From: Cyanobacterium sp. Dongsha4
GTDB taxonomy: Bacteria; Cyanobacteriota; Cyanobacteriia; Cyanobacteriales; Cyanobacteriaceae
Direction of reading: 5' to 3'
Length of the DNA: 64,000 bases
Assembly: GCF_036345015.1 (NCBI RefSeq)
Contig: NZ_CP084098.1
Coordinates: forward strand, 943,326 to 1,007,325
Part shown: in pieces, positions 8,269 through 17,643 of the stretch
Position numbering within the stretch: the stretch's first letter is position 1
Layout: the number at the start of each line of letters is the position of its first letter
Notes under the pieces: model-generated
Databases searched by the model: none
What the model was told of the DNA's origin: nothing
The model's input: the letters and a program-made list of their open reading frames with translations, nothing else
Translations under genes and position numbers: made by a program

Positions 8269-8859
8269 TTGAATTTTTGGGTAGAAGAAAGACTACAGTG
8301 TTTAAAACAGGCTTTTACTTCTGAATATTGTCAAGCAGTTGAGCAAGTCAGTCATTTATTAGCTAATCGTTTTCAAGCAGGACATACTCTGTTAATTTGT
8401 GGTAATGGAGGTTCGGCCGCAGACGCTCAACATATTGCCGCCGAATTTGTAGGAAGATTTCAACTAGATCGACCCGGATTACCTGCGATCGCATTAGGTA
8501 CAAACCCCGCAACTCTTACAGCATGGGGTAATGATCACGAATTTGAAACTATTTTTGCCCGTCAAGTACAATCTTTCGGTAAAGCAGGGGATTTATTATG
8601 GGTGTTGTCCACATCGGGGCGATCGCGCAATATTCTTCATGCTTTGAAAGTAGCCAAAGAAAAAGGTTTAATTACCATTGGCATGGCAGGAAACAATGGC
8701 GGAATGATGAGTAGTTTAATTGATTACCCTCTTTTTGTGGCTGAAAAAAATACTCCTTATGTTCAAGAAATACACTTAATTACATATCATCACGTCTGTC
8801 AACAGGTTGAAGCCATGTTGTTTGCGGAAAACATCGTTGAAAAGAAAATAGCAGTGTAG
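8269..8859 (+). CDS. gmhA: SIS-domain sugar isomerase, GmhA/phosphoheptose isomerase type
   Basis: The 196-residue protein is a single SIS domain. Key segments are LLICGNGGSAADAQHIAAEFVGRF (about residues 41-64), a phosphosugar-binding LSTSGRSRNILHAL (about 117-130), and the zinc/active-site end QEIHLITYHHVCQQVE (about 166-181). GmhA converts sedoheptulose-7-phosphate to glycero-manno-heptose-7-phosphate for LPS core or heptose polymers. DiaA, a replication-initiation factor, is a close relative, but the retained Glu and His residues favour an isomerase. Translation starts at TTG, supported by a GAGGAGG site. No other heptose genes are adjacent. Confidence 0.85.
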   Translation: MNFWVEERLQCLKQAFTSEYCQAVEQVSHLLANRFQAGHTLLICGNGGSAADAQHIAAEFVGRFQLDRPGLPAIALGTNPATLTAWGNDHEFETIFARQVQSFGKAGDLLWVLSTSGRSRNILHALKVAKEKGLITIGMAGNNGGMMSSLIDYPLFVAEKNTPYVQEIHLITYHHVCQQVEAMLFAENIVEKKIAV

Positions 8860-8930
8860 GACATTACCTGAGTTTGGCGTTCGGAGTTAAAATTAATAGA
8901 TATTTAACCTCAACTCAGGTTAAGCAAATC

Positions 8931-9494
8931 ATGGATTCTTCTTCAATAAATTGGCAAAAATTAGCAGAAATTAAAGAGCTAAAAGGTTACTTTAATGACG
9001 ATTTTCAAGAGTTTAAAAATAGTATATGTCATTACTTAAAAATAATGGCAAAAATGTCCTTAGCCAGTATTCAAGAAATCGCTATTATTCGAGCTTTAGA
9101 AGTTACTAACGGCTGTACCCAACACTCTTATCGAAGAAATGATTCAGACTGCCTATCTGTGGAACAAACCAGAGAATGTATGAAGTTATCAATTTCCTCT
9201 ATTCGTAATCAGGAAATCATCTTAAAAAATGGTGATGTTTTGGAATTTTCTCCTGAAACAAAAGAATTGATGAATCATATCAGAACTTTGTATATGGACG
9301 CTTTCAAAAACAATATTGCATCTCAAGAAAGAGAATTTTATGCTTTTTCAACTGCTCAATTTTTAGCTTGTGGAAAAGAAAAAATAGATTACGGTTTTCA
9401 AATTGTCAAAGAGAATTATCAAGATTTATTCACAGATATATTCATCCATAAAGGGATTAAATATGTAGAAAAATATTTAGAAGCAATTAATTAG
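8931..9494 (+). CDS. Hypothetical protein, start reassigned to ATG at 8931
   Basis: The protein has 187 residues from ATG 8931. An upstream TTG at 8874 is also in frame, but the intervening bases are dispersed-repeat sequence (TTGGCGTTCGGAGTT and CAACTCAGGT), so the later ATG is more likely. I recognise no family. The protein appears all-alpha, with four Cys (VTNGCTQHSYRRNDSDCLS, then ECMK and FLACGKEK) spread over about residues 55-150. It has no signal peptide or membrane helix. The Cys/His cluster around residues 68-85 could bind a metal, which is inference only. It stands alone between the isomerase gene and tldD. Confidence 0.6.
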   Translation: MDSSSINWQKLAEIKELKGYFNDDFQEFKNSICHYLKIMAKMSLASIQEIAIIRALEVTNGCTQHSYRRNDSDCLSVEQTRECMKLSISSIRNQEIILKNGDVLEFSPETKELMNHIRTLYMDAFKNNIASQEREFYAFSTAQFLACGKEKIDYGFQIVKENYQDLFTDIFIHKGIKYVEKYLEAIN

Positions 9495-9602
9495 TTAAGT
9501 TTTGAGAATTTGCTATCAAGTAACGAACAGCTAAAAGTTAATGTACAATGGACAGGATATAGAGCAAAAAATCAACAGTAATTATAGTAATAGTTATAAA
9601 AT

Positions 9603-11072
9603 ATGTCCCCAACTTTACTAATATCTCGTGAAATCCCTAATTTATCTTATCATCCCACAGGCGATCGCTTCGATTTAACATGGGAAAAACCCCTCTCAAC
9701 CCTCCTTGGTATAGGCAGGGCATCTGGTGCAGATTTTATCGAATTTTTCTTAGAAAAAGCTAACTATATTAGTTGCTTGGCAGAAGATGATATTATTACA
9801 AGTATTACCCCAAGACTTTCGACAGGAGCAGGAGTTAGGGTATTTCGGGGCAAACAAGACTGTTATGTAAGTACCAATGATTTAACCTTTAACGGCTTAA
9901 AACAAGCCTTAGAAAAAGCCCTCTCCATCTTAGGTTTAACTATCCCTCAAGGCACAGCTTTTATTCCTGAAATTAACTTAGAAATATTTAGAGATTACGC
10001 TACTGCCAAAAATAAAGATATATGGTTAGGTAACTGTAGCAATATGCAAGAAATGGGAGATATTCTCCTCAGTGCCAATCATCAATTAAACAAAATTGCA
10101 AATCATGTACAATCTCGCCGTGCCGCTTATTTTCGTGACTGGCAAGAAGTCTTGGTTGCTTCTAGTGATGGCACTTTTGCTCGTGATATTCGTTTAACTC
10201 AATCTGTGGGCTATAATTTGTTGTGTGCAGATGGAGAACATCGTTCATCCATTGGTAAAAGAGACGGAGACACCAGTAACCCCGATTTTCTGAGAAACTG
10301 GAATTATGACACCGTAGCGGAAGAAGTTGCCGAATCTGCTGGAAAAATGCTTTATGCGGACTATGTAGAATCTGGTCAATATCCTGTAATTATGGCAAAT
10401 CAATTTGGTGGGGTAATCTTCCATGAGGCCTGTGGCCATCTTCTCGAAACAACTCAAATCGAAAGAAAAAGCACTCCTTTCATGGATAAAAAAGGGGAGA
10501 AAATAGCCCATGAAAATCTAACTGCATGGGATGAGGGCTTAACAGAACAAGCATTTGGCAGTATTGATATGGATGATGAAGGAATGCCCCCTCAACGTAC
10601 TCTTTTAATTGAAAATGGCATTTTAAAGAACTTTTTGGCAGATCGTGCCGGTTCAATTCGCACTAATCATCCTCGCACAGGCAGTGGCAGAAGACAAAGT
10701 TATAGTTTTCCCGCCGCTTCTCGTATGCGCAATACTTATATTGCCCCCGGTGAATATACCCTTGATGAAGTTTTTGCTTCGGTGGATAAGGGTATTTACT
10801 GCAAGAAAATGGGCGGTGGCAGTGTTGGCCCCACAGGAGAGTTTAATTTTGGCGTAGATGAAGCCTATTTAATCGAAAATGGCAAAATAACCAAACCATT
10901 GAAGGGTGCTACTCTGATTGGTGAAGCGAAAGAAATTATGACAAAAATCTCTATGTCATCTCAAGATTTGGGGTTAGCGGCAGGTTTCTGTGGTTCTGTC
11001 AGTGGAAGCATTTATGTAACTGTAGGACAACCTCATATTAAGGTAGATTCCATTACTGTTGGTGGTAGATAG
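9603..11072 (+). CDS. tldD: TldD/PmbA family metalloprotease, TldD type
   Basis: The 489-residue protein is TldD-like. The zinc site is [12 protein letters not shown] with H274, E275 and H279 (HExxxH); the family's third ligand is a Cys near the C-terminus, for which C467 in [11 protein letters not shown] is the candidate. TldD pairs with TldE/PmbA as a heterodimeric protease that trims unfolded or modified peptides; no tldE is seen in this window. The N-terminal half carries the fold-forming [12 protein letters not shown] (about residues 76-87). The length matches cyanobacterial TldD. A HIP1 site lies near the 5' end. The ATG at 9603 precedes a non-repeat coding start. Confidence 0.93.
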   Translation: MSPTLLISREIPNLSYHPTGDRFDLTWEKPLSTLLGIGRASGADFIEFFLEKANYISCLAEDDIITSITPRLSTGAGVRVFRGKQDCYVSTNDLTFNGLKQALEKALSILGLTIPQGTAFIPEINLEIFRDYATAKNKDIWLGNCSNMQEMGDILLSANHQLNKIANHVQSRRAAYFRDWQEVLVASSDGTFARDIRLTQSVGYNLLCADGEHRSSIGKRDGDTSNPDFLRNWNYDTVAEEVAESAGKMLYADYVESGQYPVIMANQFGGVIFHEACGHLLETTQIERKSTPFMDKKGEKIAHENLTAWDEGLTEQAFGSIDMDDEGMPPQRTLLIENGILKNFLADRAGSIRTNHPRTGSGRRQSYSFPAASRMRNTYIAPGEYTLDEVFASVDKGIYCKKMGGGSVGPTGEFNFGVDEAYLIENGKITKPLKGATLIGEAKEIMTKISMSSQDLGLAAGFCGSVSGSIYVTVGQPHIKVDSITVGGR

Positions 11073-11084
11073 TTTTTTTAGAGG

Positions 11085-11235
11085 GCAAAGTAAAAAGGGC
11101 AATAGGGAAACCCCTCTGTGTCTCCCCTTAAAAGGGGAGAAGGGTAATGGATAATAGTGAATAATAACTCTGAACTCATTTTGCCTGAAACTTCTTTCCG
11201 AACTTCTAACCTCGAACTCTTCCCCACCTCAGTTA
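11085..11235. repeat. Intergenic mosaic of dispersed short repeats
   Basis: The region contains GGGCAATAGGGAAACCCCTC, CTGTGTCTCCCCTTAAAAGG and GAACTTCTAACCTCGAACTC in series. The same blocks recur at 12020-12080, 46500-46545 and 55625-55690. It occupies the convergent gap between tldD and the response regulator gene and may form a hairpin there (CCCCTTAAAAGGGG), possibly acting as a bidirectional terminator. Confidence 0.6.
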
Positions 11236-11961
11236 CTAATTTACTAAGCCAGAGCGTAAAGCATGGACGGCCGCTTGGGTACGATCGCACACACAAAGTT
11301 TAGCAAGAATACTACGAACATGGGTTTTCACAGTGCCGATAGAAATATATAAATCTTCTGCTATTTCTGCATTGTTTTTTCCTGCAACAATTAATTCTAA
11401 TACTTCCATTTCTCGGTCTGTTAAAGATGAATTGTCGATAATTTCTTGAGATTCTGGAGATAATGGTTCTATTTCTATTTTTTCTATATCTTTTGTGTTT
11501 AAATCTTCTGTTTTTTTCTGATAACTCTTTTTTGCTTGTTCTAAAATAATAGATGCGATCGCAGGTTCAATCCAACTATCTCCTTCATGGGTAACTTGTA
11601 TCGCCTGTTGTAAATTATCGATGGAAACGTTTTTCAAACAGTAAGAGTCTGCACCGAGGGCAAAGGCTTGTAAAACAGAATCTTCATCACTCTCTATCAT
11701 TAAAACTATAAGTTTGAGTGGCTTCTCTTCTGAAGAATGAAATTGTTTCAACTGACGGATAAATTCAATTTCTTCAGTGCTAAATAAAGCTAAATCGATA
11801 ATCACAATATCAGGATTTTTCTCTTGAATAAGATTAAACCCTTGTTGAATTTCCGATGCTTCTCCAATTACTTCTATATATGCAAAATCCTTTAGGGCGT
11901 TAATTAATCCAATCCTCGTTAGATCATGACTTTCAACTAACACGATGGTGATCTTATCCAT
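11236..11961 (-). CDS. NarL/FixJ-family response regulator
   Basis: The 241-residue protein, counted from MDKITIVLV at 11961, has an N-terminal receiver (1-125) and a C-terminal LuxR-type helix-turn-helix (about 176-238; LTDREMEVLELIVAGKNNAE, then GTVKTHVRSILAKL). The predicted phospho-acceptor is D56 in IVIIDLAL, and a conserved Lys is present in SYCLKNVS. The acidic pocket reads VESHD instead of the usual DDH, so one acidic residue is changed, and magnesium binding or phosphorylation may be atypical. A linker (about 135-175) is Glu/Lys-rich. An in-frame ATG eight codons upstream exists, but MDKITIVLV fits the family start. No partner kinase is adjacent. Confidence 0.88.
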   Translation of the reverse strand: MDKITIVLVESHDLTRIGLINALKDFAYIEVIGEASEIQQGFNLIQEKNPDIVIIDLALFSTEEIEFIRQLKQFHSSEEKPLKLIVLMIESDEDSVLQAFALGADSYCLKNVSIDNLQQAIQVTHEGDSWIEPAIASIILEQAKKSYQKKTEDLNTKDIEKIEIEPLSPESQEIIDNSSLTDREMEVLELIVAGKNNAEIAEDLYISIGTVKTHVRSILAKLCVCDRTQAAVHALRSGLVN

Positions 11962-12009
11962 TGCCACACTCAACGAAAAAAACAATTATAGCAATAAAAG
12001 ATCAAAGAT

Positions 12010-12100
12010 CAAAAAAAGGGAAAAGAGCAAGAGGGAAACCCCTCTGTGTCTCCCCTTAAAAGAAACCCCCCTTGCCCTCTCGATGGGAAAAGGGCTGTTT
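12010..12100. repeat. Dispersed repeat block with GAGGGAAACCCCTCTG
   Basis: AGCAAGAGGGAAACCCCTCT is followed by a GTGTCTCCCCTT run and then C-rich, G-rich complementary pieces. It is the same mosaic as at 11085-11235 and 55625-55690, here in the space between the regulator and porin genes (12000-12130). Confidence 0.6.
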
Positions 12101-12132
12101 AATTAACACTAACCTTAACACCCTAAAACTTT

Positions 12133-13746
12133 TTAGAAAGTGAATGTAGTTCTAATTGTACCGATAACTAAAGGATCGTTATTAGTATTATTAGCAGGAT
12201 TAGTCACAACAACAACCCCGGGGGTGATACTAATATTATCATTGAGAGCATATTGATAAAATGCCTCTATATGGAAGGAATTATCTTCATTGCTTAGTCT
12301 TTCTCCATTAACCCTGATATTGCTCTCTGATTGCCAAGGTTGCATACCAACGATAATACCTCCTAAATTGCCCTCTTTGAATAAGTCGGGAAAACCAAGA
12401 GTCGCCGCCCAATACCAGTAGTCGGATGTGCCTCGCCCTACAGTGTATAAACCGTTATCAAAAGAGTTTAGGTTTGAAACTTTTGAGTAGCCACCCCATG
12501 CACCCAAAACAAAACTTTCGGCTAATTGCCATGACATGGTTAAAGAGTAGGTGTTATGAGATGTATTGATGTCATCGTTAGCAAGAGCAATGGTTTCACT
12601 AAATTTACGACTATTAGCTGCGATCGCACTTGTATTATATCCATGTCCATAAGCGAAAGCAATACCGAAATTATCGTTTGGATAGTAGCCCACCTGTCCT
12701 AAAAGCCCATAAGCACCATTGAATAATCCCTCTCCATCTTGGGGAGAAGAAGCGTCAGAGGCTAAATATCCCACACTCCAACCAAATTGTCCAAAATTGC
12801 CTTCCAAAGCTAAACCAGAACCTTCTCCTTCGTAGTAAGCAAAGTTACGAGTACCAAAGACAGATAAAGCACCACTGCCACCATCTCCATCTAAAATACT
12901 TAAGGTGTTGGTAAAGTCGTCAAATGCACCCCCAGTGGCTTCTAACCATAAAGTAACATTGTCACTAATGGGAAAATTATAGTTTAAAACTTCCACTGCT
13001 ACATCATTATCATCGGGTTGAGCAAAGGCAAGAGTTGCTTGGGGAGTGTTAGCAGTTTCCGCAAAATCAGGGAAGTTACCAGTGGCTAAACGAGTATAAA
13101 GTAAATCTCTTCCTGTAAAGCTGGTGTTGAATTCTAAACGGGTACGATTCCCTAAAACTGGTACTTGTTCAATATTTTCCCTACCGTTATTTTTCTGCCC
13201 ATTGAAAATACTCGCTAATCCTAATACTACCTCCCCTGTTAGCTTAGTGGTAGTGGAAAATTGATGATCTTCTAAGAAAGCAACTCTACCTTCTAAATTG
13301 TCAACTCTTGCCCCTAAAGCCGCTAATTCTGCCTCAAATTCGCTCATTAAACGCTTTAATTTCTCTATATCTTCTCTTAACACTGATTCACTAGAAGCAA
13401 TTAACCTTTCCATTTGTTGCATACAAGCATTCAAACCTGCGGCAAATTCGTAACGACTTAAGGCTCTGTTTCCTCGGTAGGTGCGATCGGGATAACCAAC
13501 AATACAACCGTAACGCTCCACCAAACTTCTTAATGCTTCAAATGCCCAGTCTGTGGGTGATACATCTCTTAATTGCGAAACCGAGGTGACTTGATTCTGG
13601 CTTTTTTTGCTATTTTCTTGATTATAGCTTTCCACCTGTTGCAAAATATCTGCATTATTAACAGGATTACTTCTCACTTGAGATGGACAAAATGCGATCG
13701 CACTTACTCCCATTACAACGAGAGTGGAAAAAAAACGCTTATTCAT
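12133..13746 (-). CDS. SLH-domain outer-membrane porin (cyanobacterial iron-uptake/OprB-type porin)
   Basis: The 537-residue protein, from MNKRFFSTLVVMGV, has a signal peptide (about 1-26). An SLH domain at about residues 50-110 contains VSPTDWAFEALRSLVERYGC, then IVGYPDRTYRGNRALSRYEF. A coiled coil follows at about 112-155 (LREDIEKLKRLMSEFEAELA), and a beta-barrel region of about 370 residues ends in Phe (TIRTTFTF), the usual outer-membrane signature. Relatives in Synechocystis anchor the outer membrane to peptidoglycan and pass inorganic ions, including iron. An ATG six codons earlier is possible, but MNKRFF begins the signal peptide. The spacer to the divergent DUF3747 gene is long, about 650 bp. 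Confidence 0.9.
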   Translation of the reverse strand: MNKRFFSTLVVMGVSAIAFCPSQVRSNPVNNADILQQVESYNQENSKKSQNQVTSVSQLRDVSPTDWAFEALRSLVERYGCIVGYPDRTYRGNRALSRYEFAAGLNACMQQMERLIASSESVLREDIEKLKRLMSEFEAELAALGARVDNLEGRVAFLEDHQFSTTTKLTGEVVLGLASIFNGQKNNGRENIEQVPVLGNRTRLEFNTSFTGRDLLYTRLATGNFPDFAETANTPQATLAFAQPDDNDVAVEVLNYNFPISDNVTLWLEATGGAFDDFTNTLSILDGDGGSGALSVFGTRNFAYYEGEGSGLALEGNFGQFGWSVGYLASDASSPQDGEGLFNGAYGLLGQVGYYPNDNFGIAFAYGHGYNTSAIAANSRKFSETIALANDDINTSHNTYSLTMSWQLAESFVLGAWGGYSKVSNLNSFDNGLYTVGRGTSDYWYWAATLGFPDLFKEGNLGGIIVGMQPWQSESNIRVNGERLSNEDNSFHIEAFYQYALNDNISITPGVVVVTNPANNTNNDPLVIGTIRTTFTF

Positions 13747-14392
13747 TTTCAATTCCTCACACACAAATTTTTTAAGATTAGATTTTCCTTTATTTCGTCT
13801 ATTATTACTTGAATTTATTTATTTTTCAATACCCAAATAGGGGATAACTTTGAAAAAATATTCTTGAGCAAAAATAATTATTAACTCAGAATCAACAGAT
13901 TGTATTTTAATAGTGTAAACTACTTGAACTATATATTAAGTTGAAATAAATAGCAAAAATAAAATAAAAATAAACTTTATTATTACACTTTAATCTTTGA
14001 ACATTTGTTCACAAAACAATATTAATTAATACAATAAAATATGAATAAATAATAATTTTCTATTGTTCAGGTATTAGTAGATTTTCTTTCTGTTTTCAGT
14101 ATTTACAGTTAAAGCAACGACAAATTAACTTACAAAACCTTATATGGATTAGTAAACTTGTTGAGAGCTGAGATAGCAAATACTAAGCTATATACTTATT
14201 GCTATACTTTATCATTAAATTTTAAAAAATAAAAACAAAAAACTAAGGAACATGACGAAGAAACAACAAGTCAGATAACATATCTGGAAAAGGGTAATTA
14301 CTTTATTCCTTTTTAGTCAAGATTATTGCTTGATCTTTATTTCTTGTGGCAATATTTCAATGTGAGTAAAATATCTATTATTGGTAATAAAT
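13747..14392. other. Long divergent intergenic region (porin / DUF3747)
   Basis: About 646 bp of very AT-rich sequence separates two divergent envelope genes. I see no gene here; a plus-strand frame at 13573-13812 is largely the antisense of the porin. A perfect 12-bp palindrome lies at 13999-14010. The region most likely holds two promoters and a long porin leader, but no -35/-10 pair can be assigned with confidence. Confidence 0.6.
13999..14010. promoter_or_regulatory. Palindrome GAACATTTGTTC, candidate operator
   Basis: GAACA-TT-TGTTC is a perfect inverted repeat in the divergent porin/DUF3747 spacer. It resembles the GAAC-N4-GTTC box of Gram-positive LexA, but cyanobacterial LexA boxes are different, so no regulator is assigned. 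It could also be chance in AT-rich DNA. Confidence 0.3.
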
Positions 14393-15241
14393 ATGTTTAA
14401 ATCCCTTGTCTCTCGTAAACTTTCAATTATCGCTTTAACAGCCTTAGCTAGTTTTCTACCTATCAACTCCGCAAAATCAGTTACTTTTCAGGAAACAGAA
14501 GTCCCTCAAGAAGAATTTATTGCGGTAGCTCAACCCTACGGAGAAAATAAATATAATTTAATAGTCATCGAACAGATTCCGGGTAAAAATCAATGTTGGA
14601 ATGAAGCAGGAGCAAATCCTGTCAATGTGGATCTACTATTATTAAATTTTGATTTTAGTGGGCATTGTCGTCGTAGCACAGACGCTAATGGTTATTCTAT
14701 CCGTTATGATAATCAAGATTATGGCTTAGACTATATCCTTAACCTAGTGGAAAAAGACGGAGATTTATTATTAATGGGCTTAAATCGTCGTAGTCCGGGT
14801 CAACCTCCTGTGGTAATTGGTTCTGCAAAAGGAATTAGCCAGTCTCCCATGAAAATTATTCTTAACCCTGGGTGGCGTTTTACTAAAAGAACCTATGAAG
14901 GAAAAGTATTAGGTCATGTCTATTTCAGTTATGATTCTGCGTCTGCTCCACAAGATATAGTTCCTAATATGTTGGAAGAACAAAATAGTAATCAAGAGAA
15001 TCTTGAACCGACTATGACAGAATCCATTTCTGAGGAGGAAATATTGCAACAAGGCACAGTACAAGAAATTGTTGCCCCTGAAGCAGAACCTCGTAAAGAA
15101 ATTAATAAATCAGGAAAATATCACAGAATTGAAGATAATAGTAACAATTCCACAAAAATTGACCAAATCGACCAAGAAGAATCTTCTTCTAACCGATATA
15201 ATTTAGGACAAACTCGTTTTCAAAGAATGAGAAACTATTAG
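14393..15241 (+). CDS. DUF3747 domain protein, secreted
   Basis: The 282-residue protein, from ATG 14393, starts MFKSLVSRKLSIIALTALAS with a signal peptide ending near residue 30. The DUF3747 domain covers about residues 30-185: FIAVAQPYGENKYNLIVIEQ, then QCWNEAG, SGHCRRSTDANGYSIRYDN and LNPGWRFTKRTYEGKVLGH. Two Cys (in QCW and HCR) may form a disulfide. The C-terminal 95 residues are acidic, low-complexity and likely disordered. The family is cyanobacterial and its function is unknown; some members carry SLH domains, but this one does not. An upstream in-frame TTG at 14381 is less likely than the ATG. The gene is divergent from the porin. Confidence 0.85.
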   Translation: MFKSLVSRKLSIIALTALASFLPINSAKSVTFQETEVPQEEFIAVAQPYGENKYNLIVIEQIPGKNQCWNEAGANPVNVDLLLLNFDFSGHCRRSTDANGYSIRYDNQDYGLDYILNLVEKDGDLLLMGLNRRSPGQPPVVIGSAKGISQSPMKIILNPGWRFTKRTYEGKVLGHVYFSYDSASAPQDIVPNMLEEQNSNQENLEPTMTESISEEEILQQGTVQEIVAPEAEPRKEINKSGKYHRIEDNSNNSTKIDQIDQEESSSNRYNLGQTRFQRMRNY

Positions 15242-15379
15242 AAACTATTGATAATAAAAATTAGGAATTAGGAATTAGGGATTAGATTAACAGGTCAAAT
15301 GTCAGCAGAATAGATAAAACTGTTGCTTATAGCCTTGTAATCATTAATTATTCATTCTTTAATTATCTAAAACCTGTCC

Positions 15380-16279
15380 ATGTGGAAAAAATTACTAAAT
15401 ATTGGTGTCGCTTTTACTTGTCTAAGCCTATGCTCAAGTCCTGCGTTGGCTGGTACTGTCTTAGAAAAAATAAAAGAAACGGGAGTGATTCGGGCGGGGT
15501 ATCGAGATGATACTCCTCCTTTTGCTTTTCAGGATAGTCAGGGAAAACCAATAGGTTATTCTATTGATGTTTTGAAACTCATACAAGAGGAAGCGGAGAA
15601 ACAGCTTAAAAAACCTCTCAAGTTGGAATTAGTAAAAATCGATCCTACTAATCGTTTTCAGCAAATCCAAGATGGTTCTATTGATATTGAGTGCGGTTCA
15701 ACTACAGTTACATGGGAAAGGGAAAAAATAGTTGATTTTGCTGTTAGTTATTTCGCCAGTGGTACTCAGATGATTGTTAATCGGGGTAGTGGTTTTGCTA
15801 ATAGTGATAATTTGACGGGAGCAAAAATTGGGGTTATTCCTAATACCACTAATGAAAAAGCGATGAAAATGTATGCTTCATCAGCAACTCTTGTTCCTGT
15901 GAAAAGTGAGGAAGAAGGATGGGCAATGGTGCAAAAGGGAGAGTTAGATGGATTTGCGGGAGATGGTATTTTATTACAGGCGTTGAAAAAACAAAGTAAT
16001 AATGGTCAAGACTATGAAATTGTCCCCGAATTTCCCTACATGATTGAGTCTTATGCTTGTTCAATTCCTGAAGATGAATCTCAATGGCGTGGTTTAGTGA
16101 ATAAAGCTATTGTTAAATTTATGCAAGGTGTTACCACTGACACTCCAAGTGCGATCGATGTTTATGAACGATGGTTTGGACAAAATGGCAATACACCTTA
16201 TCCCATTGAAACAATGGCAGATTATTTTCAAGGAATTATCAATGGTTATGAATGGATTGTCATTGATGAAAGATATTAA
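15380..16279 (+). CDS. Amino-acid ABC transporter substrate-binding protein (family 3)
   Basis: The 299-residue protein has a signal peptide (MWKKLLNIGVAFTCLSLCSS, cleaved near ALAG, residue about 25). It then has the family 3 solute-binding fold: VIRAGYRDDTPPFAFQDSQG (about 36-55), PIGYSIDVLKLI (about 57-68) and the family signature DGSIDIECGSTTVT (about 99-112). The ligand is probably a polar or acidic amino acid. Family members work with a permease and ATPase, but neither is adjacent, so this protein may share a distant transporter. A dispersed repeat begins right after the stop. Confidence 0.88.
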   Translation: MWKKLLNIGVAFTCLSLCSSPALAGTVLEKIKETGVIRAGYRDDTPPFAFQDSQGKPIGYSIDVLKLIQEEAEKQLKKPLKLELVKIDPTNRFQQIQDGSIDIECGSTTVTWEREKIVDFAVSYFASGTQMIVNRGSGFANSDNLTGAKIGVIPNTTNEKAMKMYASSATLVPVKSEEEGWAMVQKGELDGFAGDGILLQALKKQSNNGQDYEIVPEFPYMIESYACSIPEDESQWRGLVNKAIVKFMQGVTTDTPSAIDVYERWFGQNGNTPYPIETMADYFQGIINGYEWIVIDERY

Positions 16280-16610
16280 AGTAATTAACCTGAGTTCGGG
16301 ATAAATTTTTATCTATGAGTGATGGCAAAAAGTGCAAAGGGCAAGGGGCAAAGTTAAAAGGGCAACGATGCACAGGTAAATAGTTGAGAATTAAGAATTA
16401 AAAACCCCTAATTCCTAACTCTTTTCTCCCCAATACCCTAATACCCTAATACCCCAACACCCTAACACCTCTAACCTGAAACTTACCCTTCTCCAATATT
16501 GTTGAACCGAACTGATATTAATACCTATGGGGGGTTATAGCATTGAAGAAAAATAAATACTCTTTCATTATTAAAGTTGTTCGATAAAATATCTGCAAAT
16601 CTTAATAATT
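16280..16610. repeat. Composite intergenic repeat, copy D (about 230 bp)
   Basis: From 16285 to about 16520 the sequence runs ACCTGAGTTCGGGATAAATT, ATCTATGAGTGATG, GGGCAAGGGGCAAAG, AATAGTTGAGAATTAAGAAT, AAAAACCCCTAATTCCTAAC, then tandem CCCTAATA/CCCTAACA units. The same blocks in the same order occur at 23485-23755, and in inverse orientation at about 52215-52325. The remainder up to 16610 is AT-rich and leads into the GTG start of the next gene. No gene is seen. Confidence 0.75.
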
Positions 16611-17438
16611 GTGAAAAATTGGTTTAATTTTAGTTTTGTTGGCTTTATTGCTATCTTATTTCTTTCTTCTTGCGGTAATAGCTCCTCTAATACCACTGTG
16701 AGCGAAAATGAGGATTCTACAGGAGAAACTCTAACCCTTGTGGCAAATGGGGAAGATTTTATTCGTCAGGGCTTTACCAGTAAAGATGGATGGCGTATCG
16801 ATTTTAATCATGCTTATGTTACTCTTGATGAAGTCGTTGCATATCAAACAGATCCACCTTTTAATGCTGAAAGTGACGAGAATATTAACGCTTCTGAGTC
16901 TATCATTTTAGTTGACGATGCGATAACTATTGATTTGGCTCAAGGAGATGAAAATGCCCCCCCTATAACTGTAGCAGAAGCGATCGCACCTACGGGAGTA
17001 TATAATGCTATTTCGTGGAAATTAATTAATGATGCTCAAACCAATTCCAGTATTGTTCTTGATGGTATAGCTGTCAAAGATGGTGAAACTATTAATTTTG
17101 TTATTAACTTACCTATGCCCCTAGAGTATAGATGTGGGGAATTTGTGGGAGATGAAAGAAAAGGGGTTTTAGAAGCGGGGAAAGATGCCCAATTAGAAAC
17201 AACTTTCCATTTTGACCATATTTTTGGAGATGGAGAGGCAACCCCAGAAGATGATATTAATGTAGGTGCGATCGGATTTCAACCCTTAGCACAACTGTCT
17301 AATAATGGAGAATTGAATATTGATTTAGCAACCATGAAAGCCCAACTATCCCCAGAAGATTATGAAAAACTAGAAAAAAATCTTCAATCTTTAGGTCACG
17401 TGGGAGAAGGACATTGTCGCCTAGTTAGCCAGAGTTAA
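16611..17438 (+). CDS. Periplasmic lipoprotein of unknown function
   Basis: The 275-residue protein starts at GTG. Its N-terminus MKNWFNFSFVGFIAILFLSS is followed by CG, giving a lipobox (LSSC) with the acylated Cys at residue 21. The mature part is acidic and beta-rich. FTSKDGWRIDFNHAYVTLDE (about 55-74) resembles beta-sandwich metal-binding or DUF4382-like lipoproteins, but the match is too weak to name. Two further Cys (in YRCGEF and GHCRLV) could pair. No operon partner is evident. The name is limited to lipoprotein because no family assignment is secure. Confidence 0.75.
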   Translation: MKNWFNFSFVGFIAILFLSSCGNSSSNTTVSENEDSTGETLTLVANGEDFIRQGFTSKDGWRIDFNHAYVTLDEVVAYQTDPPFNAESDENINASESIILVDDAITIDLAQGDENAPPITVAEAIAPTGVYNAISWKLINDAQTNSSIVLDGIAVKDGETINFVINLPMPLEYRCGEFVGDERKGVLEAGKDAQLETTFHFDHIFGDGEATPEDDINVGAIGFQPLAQLSNNGELNIDLATMKAQLSPEDYEKLEKNLQSLGHVGEGHCRLVSQS

Positions 17439-17643
17439 TAGATAAATGGTAATGTTTTATAACCAGATATTGACTATTCCAATGTTTCTTCCTTACGGCT
17501 TAAGAGGATGTTGAAAAAGTTATCAAAACTGGTTTTGAACCGAAATTCCCCCTTACATAAGAAGGATTCAGGGGGATCTAACACCCTAAAACCAAACATT
17601 TTCTCCCACTTACTTTAAAAATGCTCTGCGGTGAGAGTGGAGC

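Noticed and set aside
8874-8930. Upstream TTG start for the hypothetical gene ending at 9494
   Set aside because: The extension is made of dispersed-repeat sequence, and an ATG follows at 8931.
10245-10857. Reading frames opposite to or out of phase with tldD
   Set aside because: They lie wholly inside the well-supported tldD gene and encode no recognisable protein.
13573-13812. Plus-strand frame over the porin 5' end
   Set aside because: It is antisense to the signal peptide and SLH region of the porin and has no family features.
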